This document shows positions 21,047-32,255 of a stretch of DNA of 64,000 bases, in pieces. This DNA comes from Asterias amurensis (taxonomy: Eukaryota > Echinodermata > Asteroidea > Forcipulatida > Asteriidae). The first letter of the stretch is position 1, and the number at the start of each line of letters is the position of its first letter. Where the stretch lies: assembly GCF_032118995.1 (NCBI RefSeq), contig NC_092669.1, forward strand, positions 744,001 to 808,000, written 5' to 3'. A model generated the notes under the pieces. It was not told where the DNA came from. It worked only from the letters and a program-made list of their open reading frames with translations, and made no database searches. The translations under genes were made by a program, and so were the position numbers.

Positions 21047-22830
21047 CAACTATTGAACCTATAAGTATATAACAATTAACTATAAGCTGCTCCAAACAAA
21101 ATTAATGTGGCCATTGACATGGTGTTCGATCAATTCTTCTTCAATTTGCCTGTAAATAAACAATTTTTAATAAAATAATAACTATTATGAAAGTTGAATA
21201 TCATGATAATACCAAAATATAATTATATTAATACACTATAATAATACTATTTAAAATGGTATTCATTACAACTAGTACTAGACTTGTTTCCCTAGCCTAT
21301 CTTATTTAATTTTTAACTAGTAAATGACAGAGTAGCAGTTGAAACTCGTATGTTTTTTTTCTATTTTCGTTGATACAACAAGGAAATCTGATTTGGATGA
21401 CTGCGCAGGCAGCTTAAAAAAAACCAAAAAAAACCATAATAAGTACTACATGTACATAACAAATCAACAGTGGTGCTTTTCTATGCATTCTAAAGGAGTC
21501 TTGATTCCATGTGAAAAAAAAAAACTGTCCAGAAATCTCATGTTTGAATCTGCCGGCCGCACTCGCGTGCTCATCAACGTTTACCTGTCCCTTAAAACTC
21601 AGAAAATAATCGGAAGCATGCAAAACTCATTTCCATTGTTCTGTTATAATTAAATTAAAAACATGTAGGGCCTATTGTTATCGATTGAGGCCTAGGCTAC
21701 CGTTTTTGTAGTTCCCAATTTTCTCACCGTTTGAGTGGTCATACCTTTTAATATTATTATCAACAGAATTCGGGTAAGATTTCAAAAATTGACGAACAGA
21801 ACTCGCTAAAGTGCTTATTACAGGAACAATTATCAGTCGGTATGGTCGGACACACCCAATTAAAAATCAGGAAGGTCAGCGCCCCAATTGGAATCTACCT
21901 CAATGGTTCGATCATGGAGGTAGAATTCGATGTACTCTACTAGAGCTCTACGTTTCAGGCACAATAAGTTGAGTGCCAACCACACTGTTGCGTCGCTATC
22001 GAAGGTAAGCTATCATCCCATTTTCACATCCCAGATGCTCTTTGTTGATAGGTTGCTGGATCATAATTTTGTAAGCACCATAATAGGTTTTGAATTGTAT
22101 TTATATATACAAAAAATATTGGATTAATAAAGTTTGAATTGGGGGGGGGGGGTCAGTTTTGGGCATTGAAAGTGGTATCTATCTGCGCGTGTGGACTGTC
22201 ACTTACTACATTTATAATTATAGTAACACTGGTCATTCTTCAGATGTGGATGGCTGGATGTCAGCACCAACCATGGAGCTAAATCTGTAAAACTTCATTG
22301 TGAACTGTGTATGTATTAATGGACAAAATTGCCGCGCGTATTTTGTCTAAGAATGTTGTATAACAAGCTGTGTGATAAGCAAAGATCGTAGACGCTGATA
22401 AGAGATTTCCAGCATGTGCGCGATGCGTGGCATCATAACGCATGGCAAAATGGCCAATGTGTGTGGGTGTGTGTGTGTGCTACATATAATACATGTCTTG
22501 GTGTTTTAATACCCGTGGTTGTTGTTGCATGGAGCTCCTACAGAGCTGGTTGCCCAGCCCGGAGGAGTGGAGAACGCCGGCGTGTGTTTTTGTAGTTGAA
22601 TACGAAAGTATTGTGGAATGATTTTTAAGTTATCTGAACGCGTGGGCGTTTGGTTAAGCCATTAGCTAATGCAGGTAAACCTTATAATTATTTGTCACTG
22701 TTTTATTTAGTGTTGCTGTTTTCGTTCAGGGAGGGATCCTCCGGGAATCAGCAGCGGAAGCCTACAGTAAATCATGTTTATTGTAATGTATGCTTAAATT
22801 GCGAAGCTGTCAATATTTTACATTAATTGT

Positions 22831-22881
22831 ACAATGGAGGTAGAAATAGCCTCCATGATTGTATAATTTCTACCTCCATGG
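22831..22881. repeat. Small palindrome built from ATGGAGGTAGAAAT
   Basis: ATGGAGGTAGAAAT at 22834-22847 faces ATTTCTACCTCCAT at 22866-22879, with a further CCTCCAT between. The same motif is scattered at 3622, 17217, 21913 and 23013, so it is probably the end of a tiny MITE family. Confidence 0.6.
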
Positions 22882-23406
22882 TTTAGTCCATCGTGCTGCA
22901 TGGGCTATTTTACATCATATACGTAGTTATTAGCCGGCCACACTGTCTGCTCATGTGGGCCAGGACTGGAGGCACTTGTAGTTGAACATGTACCCGTCCC
23001 ATGTACCTGATTATTCTACCTCCATGATTATCCATGCAATTACCAGTGCATAATGTACATACATATTTAAAAAATAATCTTCTTATTCTGAAATAAAACC
23101 GAAATCCCAGCATAGTAGCCTTCCGGCATCAGACTTAGTTTTGACATGCATGGTTGAGAAGAACCACTATTTTGTTTGACTATTTTTGAATTACTACTAT
23201 TTTGTTTACTCTAAAGATTAAAAATTGAAAAGGCCTTTTTTGGTTGGGGGGGGGGATCCACATGAATTTCTGTGTGCATGCAGAAGTTCACTCTCGCGGC
23301 TCAGAATATTTACTGGATCAGAATTTTACAAAGCCAGGATAAAAACAAGACAAATAATCCTAACCCAGTTTACGTGCATCTGTTTGTATTTTATTAGAAC
23401 AAGCAC

Positions 23407-23448
23407 ATCAATCTTCTCTTACACAATTTTGTGTAAGAGAAGATTGAT
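23407..23448. repeat. Perfect 19-bp hairpin, 4-base loop
   Basis: ATCAATCTTCTCTTACACA (23407-23425) is perfectly complementary to 23430-23448, loop ATTT. A tight stem like this could extrude as a cruciform or fold as RNA. It lies in no recognised element. Confidence 0.85.
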
Positions 23449-23736
23449 TTCAATTATAACCACTTGCCTCGGGCCTGGGTTCCAGTGTAAAATTTTAAGC
23501 CTGTTTTAAAACAATCTAAACAAATTAAAAACTATTTTATTTATGTACATTTTTATGTAGGTTACCATCATAAACCTCGGTGAAAAGCCACGGCACGCCT
23601 ACTATCAACCCGTCAGTTTTTGTGGAACATGAACATCTTTTGCAAGCTGTTCTGACCACAAACTAAGATCACATTCTCCCATTCATGACTTTGAGGAGAT
23701 ATGTACAAGGTTTTCATACAGGTGGTGTTGGTAACA

Positions 23737-23826
23737 GTTGCATGTATTGTCCACACCAAAGGATGACTTTGACAGTAATGATGCTGATATCAATGATGAG
23801 TCACAGACACAATTACCCAGTCAAAG
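23737..23826 (+). CDS. Weak candidate exon, acidic peptide
   Basis: After an AG at 23736 the frame reads HVLSTPKDDFDSNDADINDE and runs to a donor CAAAG|GTAAAC at 23827. The acidic, Ser/Gln-rich composition differs from random AT-rich translation. A second stretch after TTTTCCAG at about 24763 is in a matching phase and reads ILTGHPKKHRRGDITHPPCT, open for about 50 codons. No family recognised; the acceptor at 23736 is poor. Could belong with the exon at 26545. Confidence 0.2.
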
Positions 23827-24034
23827 GTAAACTTACATTTTGTTCTCTACATCAAAATGAAATTTCAGAATCTTTGTTTTTTACCCATAATGAAACCTTT
23901 GACTGTAATGATCCATTAGGTTTAACAATCATTCGAGAACCCCTCCCCCCAACAACAACAAAGATGTATAATTTAATATAAATAAATAAAAAAGCATAAA
24001 ACAAAGGTTATTTCAATGTTTGTGAACTTCATTT

Positions 24035-24416
24035 AAAGGAACACATTGCCTTGGATTGGACGAGTTGGTCGTTGAAAAACATTTGAAACCGTTTGTTATT
24101 AATTACACATATGGTTAGATAGATAATTCAAAAGTAGAATATAATGATCCACACAAATTTGCATCGAAATTGCATGTTTCCTTTTTACTTTGCGAAAAAA
24201 CACGGTCAGCCATTTATGGGAGTCCAAAATTTGACTCCCATAAATGGCCAACCGTGTTTGTCAATAAGGTAAAAGGAAAACCACGCAATTTCGAGGCATG
24301 TTTGTGTAGATCATTGTATTATACTTTTACAACATCTTTCTAATCATACATTATATATCGAACGGTTACAAACGCTTTTTATATACCAACTCTTCCGACA
24401 CAAGGCAACGTGTCCA
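24035..24416. mobile_element. Foldback MITE, family F1, diverged copy
   Basis: Same palindromic plan as 660-1033. Left end keeps TTAA then AGGAACACATTGCC; the right end has lost the last bases (CAACGTGTCC) and its TTAA. Several substitutions in both arms show it is older than the copies at 25376 and 56441. Confidence 0.8.
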
Positions 24417-25183
24417 ATGTGTTGGCTGGCTCATGGAAAAAACACTAACAATTAACAAATGAACAAAAACAAACAAGAATTTTTGTTTTTCCCACTAAGG
24501 TGTACAAACCCATTTTTCTCAGAGTGATGTCATTGGATGTTTTGGATGTTGAAAAAGGTTATCAAATACAATGGCTATTTACACCATTTTAACGTGAGGT
24601 TAAAAAAAAAATTCACAGTCACATGAAGACTCTATGTCTATTGGAAAATGAGGATGAATTTGACATTTTCCTTGGCCTTTAATAAAATCTGCATTCATGA
24701 AAAATTTAACATTTTTCATTTAAACATTGAAATTGTTCATTCTTTATGTTTAATTTTCCAGTATCTTGACTGGCCATCCCAAGAAGCATAGGAGAGGAGA
24801 TATCACACACCCCCCTTGCACTCATAAAAAAGAGACGGACCCCATTACCATAAGCAAAACAGCTCTCAGGCCGAACAGTTCAAGAAAGAGGCACAGAATG
24901 CATGAGACTTGAGCAGTTACAGTACAGGTGTTAAAGCTTCTTCCATGTTAAAAACAAAACAAAAAATCTGGTAAGTAACTTTTTGCAATGACAGCAGCAT
25001 CAAAATTAGCTTAGCTAATCTACACAATCCCTTTAAAAAATTGAAATTGACATTGTTTTTGTTGTAAAGCATTGATTATTACTGATTCTTATAATGAAGT
25101 TTGGTATGTATTTAACATCTATTATATCGTTGCGGTACCCACTGCCAAAACATAGGATTCGAACTGCCTCTAGCTACCGGGCA

Positions 25184-25352
25184 ACCTCGGTAGTCTAGTT
25201 GGTAAGACACTGCTCTAGAATTGCAAGGGTCGTGGGTTCGAATCCCACCCGAGTAACATGCCTATGATAGTTTTTCACAGGACTCAGGGAAAGTACTGAG
25301 TATACAGTGCAAACACACATCGGTGTATGGGTAAAAAAATAATAATAATATT
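25184..25352 (+). repeat. tRNA-derived SINE
   Basis: The head folds nearly as a tRNA: CTCGG pairs CCGAG, GTCT pairs AGAC in the D arm, and GTGGG-TTCGAAT-CCCAC is a perfect T arm with an exact B box. The anticodon stem is poor. A SINE body follows (ACAGGACTCAGGGAAAGTAC to ACACACATCGGTGTA) and an A/ATA-rich tail to 25352. Transcribed by RNA polymerase III if active; retrotransposed by a partner LINE. Confidence 0.75.
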
Positions 25353-25375
25353 CTTTATCCTCGATGCAAATTTAA

Positions 25376-25757
25376 AGGAACACGTTGCCTTGGATCGGTC
25401 GAGTTGGTCTTTGAAAAGCGTTTGTAACCGTTTTTTATAAAATGCATATGGGTAGAAAGATGTTGTAAAAGTAGAATACAATGATCCACACAAACATGCC
25501 TCGAAATTGCGTGGTTTTCCTTTTACCTCGTCGACTAACACGTCGGCCATTTATGGGGGTCAAAATTTTGACTCCCATAAATGGCCGACCATGTTAGTTC
25601 GCACAGTAGAAGGAAAACCACGCAATTTCGAGGCAAACTTGTGTGGATCATTGTATTCTACTTTTATAACATCTTTCCAACCATATGCATTTTATAAAAA
25701 ACGGTTACAAACGCTTTTGTTTTGACCAACTCGTCCGATCCAAGGCAACGTGTTCCT
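25376..25757. mobile_element. Foldback MITE, family F1, 382 bp
   Basis: Intact arms from AGGAACACGTTGCC to GGCAACGTGTTCCT, with TTAA on both sides (25372-25375, 25758-25761). The centre pairs GGCCATTTATGGG with its complement around a short AAATTTT core. By eye it differs from the copy at 56441-56822 at only about two positions and has the same length. The 72- and 88-codon frames here come from the palindrome and are not genes. Confidence 0.9.
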
Positions 25758-25800
25758 TTAACATCTATTGTATGTATGGTAGTTTCTGTGCATGCATCTA

Positions 25801-26170
25801 AAGACACTGGACACTATTGGTAATTGTCAAAGACCAGTCTTCTCATTTAGTGTATCTTAACATATGCACCAAATAAAAAACCTGTGAAAATTTAAACTCA
25901 ATTGGTCGTCAAAATTGCGAGATAATAATGGATGAAAAAACACCCTTGTCGCACAAAGTTGTGTAAAGTGCTTGATTTCGGGACCTCAAAATCTAATTCT
26001 GAGGTCTTGATATGAAATTAAAATATTTTAGTGGAAAATTACTTCTTTCTCGAAAACTACATTACTTCAGAGGGAGCCATTTCTTACAATGTGCTATACT
26101 ACCAACCTCTCAATTGCTTGTTACCAAGTAAGTTTTTATGCTAACAATTATTTTGAGTAATTACCAGTAA
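25801..26170. repeat. Dispersed element, family P2
   Basis: Starts GACACTGGACACTATTGGTA and follows the P2 consensus to TTTTGAGTAATTACCAG; the last bases are lost. It begins 43 bp after the F1 element. Confidence 0.75.
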
Positions 26171-26544
26171 TTGTGAGAATAAAAGACAAACCAGAACAGA
26201 AAATGAATATTTTGATTGTCATACTCAGTTTAGGCCTACTTTTTTTAATCTGCTTGGTAATGCCAATAGTTTGTTCATGTATCGGCTTTAAAACCACCAA
26301 GCTTGTAGCTAGGGGGGGGGGGGGCAGGGCGTCAGATCCCCTCTCCAACCAAAAAAAGCAACCAAAATATATTTTTTTAAATCAGCTCAACAATTGACCA
26401 CATGGCTTGAATATGTGGTCATGGCGGTTTGTACAAACCATGTTAATGTTTCACTAGGAAGAAATTGGATCTCGGCGATCATCACAGCTGGAGAGTGAAA
26501 TAAGGTTAATTACTCAATATGTTTGTTTACTTGTTTTTCTGCAG

Positions 26545-26734
26545 AGGAGCCTCTACTCCTTCAGTTTATGTCTGGTGTTGGCCGTGACAAGGACTCAAGG
26601 AGGCAAAAGAAAGTCACCTGGGCTCTGAGTGTGACACACGACAACTTCAGCAAAAGGTTTCAGGCTGATGGGGAAGTTGTGGAACAAATGCCCCTTCATA
26701 TCTACAGGGACTTAAGACATATGCTGAGGCACAG
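26545..26734 (+). CDS. Candidate exon of unknown gene
   Basis: A 190-bp block between a good acceptor (TTGTTTTTCTGCAG) and a donor (CACAG|GTACTT). It reads EEPLLLQFMSGVGRDKDSRR, then QKKVTWALSVTHDNFSKRFQ, then ADGEVVEQMPLHIYRDLRHM, without stops. Balanced amino-acid use and tight splice borders make it the best coding candidate between the two satellite arrays. The next acceptor, TTATTGTAG at 27170, would end the protein within two codons (AGG AAT TAG). No known domain recognised. It points towards the right array, as the minus-strand candidate at 15216-16473 points towards the left one. Confidence 0.4.
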
Positions 26735-26942
26735 GTACTTTTGTTTGAACAAATCTATGAACTTCAGTTTATGTAATGCCAAGGCGAATTGTTATTGGTA
26801 GAATAACAATCACATGATGCTTTACCAAGGTGAATACATGGTTCAGATGAACAAAAGTGCATGCTGTAACCCAAGCACAATTTTTTATTTTATTTTTTTT
26901 TTGACTGTAATCTGTTAGACTGTTATCATGGCATAACAAAAT

Positions 26943-27056
26943 GCTGTGATAGTGTCCATGGGTTTTTCACACACTCTGGGACAAATAGCACCATCTGTTT
27001 TACCTCAGATTCCTCTCGCTCATTGCGTGTACAAAACCCATGGACACCATCACAGC
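26943..27056. mobile_element. Short MITE, 114 bp
   Basis: Inverted ends of about 30 bp: GCTGTGATAGTGTCCATGGG at the left and the complement GCTGTGATGGTGTCCATGGG at the right, one mismatch in that part. No coding capacity. Lies between the candidate exon at 26545 and its possible last exon. Confidence 0.75.
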
Positions 27057-27519
27057 GAGCAACTAATGAATGGGTCCAAGCCTGGGTTTTTATTTTTTAC
27101 CAATGTCTTTTCTTCCATCACTATTGTTTAAAGAAAGTGACAAAATAATACTTTGTTTCTTTATTGTAGGAATTAGGCTCATTGCAAGGAGGCACGGAAT
27201 ACTTGTTTTGCCATGGACAGCAATATAGTGATGCTGCAGCACCTGAAGGCAAGATGCCACACTGAGCTGGAAGGGAAGACAGGAGGGATAAGTCACCAAG
27301 ATGCAAGCTCGATTGACTATTAAGTCACTGACGGTGAGATTGAAGCTTTGTGATTTGAGTCACAGGATCAATCTTTGTGAATTAGATAATTACTTGTGGC
27401 CCTTTTTATCCTAGCTAAACCCATTTTCTCAATTTTCTAGTATGTTCTTTAAAAAAGCTTTCAAACAGTATAATATAGTATATTGCAGCATAGACAAGCC
27501 CCTGAGGCCCCCCCCCCCC

Positions 27520-30500
27520 CTGAGGGTACCCCAATTTATGTTCCCTATCTTTGCTCTCTGATGTAAAGTGTAACATGGGGGTTGGTCGAGTAAGGGATGC
27601 CAAAATATGTCACCTACCTTTGCTCTCTGATGTAAAGTGTAACATGGGGTTGGTTGGGTAAGGGACGCCAATTCATGTCCCCTACCATTGCCTTCTGATG
27701 TATAGTGTAACATGGGGTTGGTTGAGTAAGGGACGCCAATTTATGTCCCCTACCTTTCCTCTCTGATGTATAGTGTAACATAGGGGTTGGTTGAGTAAGG
27801 GACGCCAATTTATGTCCCCTACCATTGCTTTCTGATGTATAGTGTAACAGAGGGGTTGGTTGAGTAAGGGACGCCAATTTATGTCCCCTACCATTGCCTT
27901 CTGATGTATAGTGTAACATTGGGGTTGGTTGAGTAAGGGACGCCAATTTATGTCCCCTACCATTGCCTTCTGATGTATAGTGTAACATTGGGGTTGGTTG
28001 AGTAAGGGACGCCAATTTATGTCCCCTACCATTGCCTTCTGATGTATAGTGTAATATGGGGTTGGTTGAGTAAGGGACGCCAATTTATGTCCCCTACCAT
28101 TGCCTTCTGATGTATAGTGTAACATAGAGGTTGGTTGAGTAAGGGACGCCAATTTATGTCCCCTACCATTGCCTTCTGATGTAGAGTGTAACATAGGGGT
28201 TGGTTGAGTAAGGGACGCCAATTTATGTCCCCTACCATTGCCATCTGATGTATAGTGTAACATAGGGGTTGGTTGAGTAAGGGACGCCAATTTATGTCCC
28301 CTACCATTGGTTTCTGATGTATAGTGTAACATTGGGGTTGGTTGAGTAAGGGACGCCAATTTATGTCCCCTACCATTGCCATCTGATGTATAGTGTAACA
28401 TAGAGGTTGGTTGAGTAAGGGACGCCAATTTATGTCCCCTACCATTGCCTTCTGATGTAGAGTGTAACATAGGGGTTGGTTGAGTAAGGGACGCCAATTT
28501 ATGTCCCCTACCATTGCCTTCTGATGTATAGTGTAACATAGGGGTTGGTTGAGTAAGGGACGCCAATTTATGTCCCCTACCATTGCCATCTGATGTATAG
28601 TGTAACATAGAGGTTGGTTGAGTAAGGGACGCCAATTTATGTCCCCTACCATTGCCTTCTGATGTAGAGTGTAACATAGGGGTTGGTTGAGTAAGGGACG
28701 CCAATTTATGTCCCCTACCATTGCCTTCTGATGTATAGTGTAACATAGGGGTTGGTTGAGTAAGGGACGCCAATTTATGTCCCCTACCATTGCCATCTGA
28801 TGTATAGTGTAACATAGAGGTTGGTTGAGTAAGGGACGCCAATTTATGTCCCCTACCATTGCCTTCTGATGTAGAGTGTAACATAGGGGTTGGTTGAGTA
28901 AGGGACGCCAATTTATGTCCCCTACCATTGCCTTCTGATGTATAGTGTAACATAGGGGTTGGTTGAGTAAGGGACGCCAATTTATGTCCCCTACCATTGC
29001 CATCTGATGTATAGTGTAACATAGGGGTTGGTTGAGTAAGGGACGCCAATTTATGTCCCCTACCATTGGTTTCTGATGTATAGTGTAACATTGGGGTTGG
29101 TTGAGTAAGGGACGCCAATTTATGTCCCCTACCATTGCCATCTGATGTATAGTGTAACATAGAGGTTGGTTGAGTAAGGGACGCCAATTTATGTCCCCTA
29201 CCATTGCCTTCTGATGTAGAGTGTAACATAGGGGTTGGTTGAGTAAGGGACGCCAATTTATGTCCCCTACCATTGCCTTCTGATGTATAGTGTAACATAG
29301 GGGTTGGTTGAGTAAGGGACGCCAATTTATGTCCCCTACCATTGCCATCTGATGTATAGTGTAACATAGAGGTTGGTTGAGTAAGGGACGCCAATTTATG
29401 TCCCCTACCATTGCCTTCTGATGTAGAGTGTAACATAGGGGTTGGTTGAGTAAGGGACGCCAATTTATGTCCCCTACCATTGCCTTCTGATGTATAGTGT
29501 AACATAGGGGTTGGTTGAGTAAGGGACGCCAATTTATGTCCCCTACCATTGCCATCTGATGTATAGTGTAACATAGAGGTTGGTTGAGTAAGGGACGCCA
29601 ATTTATGTCCCCTACCATTGCCTTCTGATGTAGAGTGTAACATAGGGGTTGGTTGAGTAAGGGACGCCAATTTATGTCCCCTACCATTGCCTTCTGATGT
29701 ATAGTGTAACATAGGGGTTGGTTGAGTAAGGGACGCCAATTTATGTCCCCTACCATTGCCATCTGATGTATAGTGTAACATAGAGGTTGGTTGAGTAAGG
29801 GACGCCAATTTATGTCCCCTACCATTGCCTTCTGATGTATAGTGTAACATAGGGGTTGGTTGAGTAAGGGACGCCAATTTATGTCCCCTACCATTGCCTT
29901 CTGATGTATAGTGTAACATGGGGTTGGTTGAGTAAGGGACGCCAATTTATGTCCCCTACCTTTCCTCTCTGATGTATAGTGTAACATAGGGGTTGGTTGA
30001 GTAAGGGACGCCAATTTATGTCCCCTACCTTTCCTCTCTGATGTAAAGTGTAACATTGGGGTTGGTTGAGTAAGGGACGCCAATTTATGTCCCCTACCAT
30101 TGCTTTCTGATGTATAGTGTAACAGAGGGGTTGGTTGAGTAAGGGACGCCAATTTATGTCCCCTACCATTGCCTTCTGATGTATAGTGTAACAGAGGGGT
30201 TGGTTGAGTAAGGGACGCCAATTTATGTCCCCTACCATTGCCTTCTGATGTATAGTGTAACACGGGTTGGTTGAGTAAGGGACGCCAATTTATGTCCCCT
30301 ACCATTGCCTTCTGATGTATAGTGTAACATTGGGGTTGGTTGAGTAAGGGACGCCAATTTATGTCCCCTACCATTGCCTTCTGATGTATAGTGTAACATA
30401 GGGGTTGGTTGAGTAAGGGACGCCAATTTATGTCCCCTACCATTGCCTTCTGATGAATAGTGTAACACACGGGTTGGTTGAGTAAGGGACGCCAATTTAT

Positions 30501-32255
30501 GTCCCCTACCATTGGTTTCTGATGTATAGTGTAACATAGGGGTTGGTTGAGTAAGGGACGCCAATTTATGTCCCCTACCATTGCCTTCTGATGTATAGTG
30601 TAACATAGAGGTTGGTTGAGTAAGGGACGCCAATTTATGTCCCCTACCATTGCCATCTGATGTATAGTGTAACATAGGGGTTGGTTGAATAAGGGACGCC
30701 AATTTATGTCCCCTACCATTGCCATCTGATGTATAGTGTAACATAGAGGTTGGTTGAGTAAGGGACGCCAATTTATGTCCCCTACCATTGCCTTCTGATG
30801 TAGAGTGTAACATAGGGGTTGGTTGAGTAAGGGACGCCAATTTATGTCCCCTACCATTGCCTTCTGATGTATAGTGTAACATAGGGGTTGGTTGAGTAAG
30901 GGACGCCAATTTATGTCCCCTACCATTGCCATCTGATGTATAGTGTAACATAGAGGTTGGTTGAGTAAGGGACGCCAATTTATGTCCCCTACCATTGCCT
31001 TCTGATGTATAGTGTAACATAGGGGTTGGTTGAGTAAGGGACGCCAATTTATGTCCCCTACCATTGCCTTCTGATGTATAGTGTAACATGGGGTTGGTTG
31101 AGTAAGGGACGCCAATTTATGTCCCCTACCTTTCCTCTCTGATGTATAGTGTAACATAGGGGTTGGTTGAGTAAGGGACGCCAATTTATGTCCCCTACCT
31201 TTCCTCTCTGATGTAAAGTGTAACATTGGGGTTGGTTGAGTAAGGGACGCCAATTTATGTCCCCTACCATTGCTTTCTGATGTATAGTGTAACAGAGGGG
31301 TTGGTTGAGTAAGGGACGCCAATTTATGTCCCCTACCATTGCCTTCTGATGTATAGTGTAACATTGGGGTTGGTTGAGTAAGGGACGCCAATTTATGTCC
31401 CCTACCATTGCCTTCTGATGTATAGTGTAACATTGGGGTTGGTTGAGTAAGGGACGCCAATTTATGTCCCCTACCATTGCCTTCTGATGTATAGTGTAAT
31501 ATGGGGTTGGTTGAGTAAGGGACGCCAATTTATGTCCCCTACCATTGGTTTCTGATGTAAAGTGTAACATTGGGGTTGGTTGAGTAAGGGACGCCAATTT
31601 ATGTCCCCTACCATTGCCTTCTGATGTATAGTGTAACATAGAGGTTGGTTGAGTAAGGGACGCCAATTTATGTCCCCTACCATTGCCTTCTGATGTATAG
31701 TGTAACATAGAGGTTGGTTGAGTAAGGGACGCCAATTTATGTCCCCTACCATTGCCATCTGATGTATAGTGTAACATAGGGGTTGGTTGAGTAAGGGACG
31801 CCAATTTATGTCCCCTACCATTGCCTTCTGATGAATAGTGTAACACACGGGTTGGTTGAGTTAGGGACGCCAATTTATGTCCCCTACCATTGCCATCTGA
31901 TGTATAGTGTAACATAAGGGTTGGTTGAGTAAGGGACGCCAATTTATGTCCCCTACCATTGCCATCTGATGTATAGTGTAACATAGAGGTTGGTTGAGTA
32001 AGGGACGCCAATTTATGTCCCCTACCATTGCCTTCTGATGTATAGTGTAACATAGGGGTTGGTTGAGTAAGGGACGCCAATTTATGTCCCCTACCATTGC
32101 CATCTGATGTATAGTGTAACATAGGGGTTGGTTGAGTAAGGGACGCCAATTTATGTCCCCTACCATTGCCTTCTGATGTATAGTGTAACATAGAGGTTGG
32201 TTGAGTAAGGGACGCCAATTTATGTCCCCTACAGCAACAGAGCTGAGTATGGGGT
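27520..32255 (-). repeat. 69-bp satellite array, right arm, inverted
   Basis: About 68 units of the same 69-bp repeat as 11830-14725, in reverse complement, so the sense strands of the two arrays face each other. Between about 28080 and 29890 units follow a three-unit rhythm (207 bp): TATACATCAGAAGGC, TCTACATCAGAAGGC, then TCTATG with GATGGC. A block with the GAGAGGAAA marker and a one-base-shorter unit recurs at about 29900-30110 and 31070-31280, 1170 bp or 17 units apart, and in part near 27700. Inner end carries the 20-bp flank seen on the left arm (27484-27503, complement of AGGGGCTTGTCTATGCTGCA) and a C-run. Outer end stops in CTGTAGGGGACATAAATTGG and a degenerate CATACTCA. Minus frames stay open for up to 1144 codons for the same arithmetic reason as on the left. 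Confidence 0.95.

Larger units (their letters stand above)
20361..23406. other. Interior of inverted pair, small repeats only
   Basis: No gene supported. Holds the 22-bp duplication at 21003-21046, G12 at 22141-22152, a GT run near 22455-22480, and five copies in either direction of an ATGGAGGTAGAA motif (21913, 22834, 22866, 22848 partial, 23013). Predicted frames are short and without splice context. Confidence 0.5.

Noticed and set aside
25184..25255. Functional tRNA gene
   Set aside because: D and T arms are good, but the anticodon stem does not pair properly and a SINE body and A-rich tail follow directly.
25284..25725. Frames of 88 and 72 codons (and their twins at 56358-56790)
   Set aside because: They lie in the two arms of the F1 palindrome and repeat the same residues; they have no gene context.
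27682..31460. Open frames of 745 and 1144 codons as protein genes
   Set aside because: They follow from a 69-bp period that is a multiple of three; two frames are open at once, there is no start context or splice border, and indels shift between frames freely.
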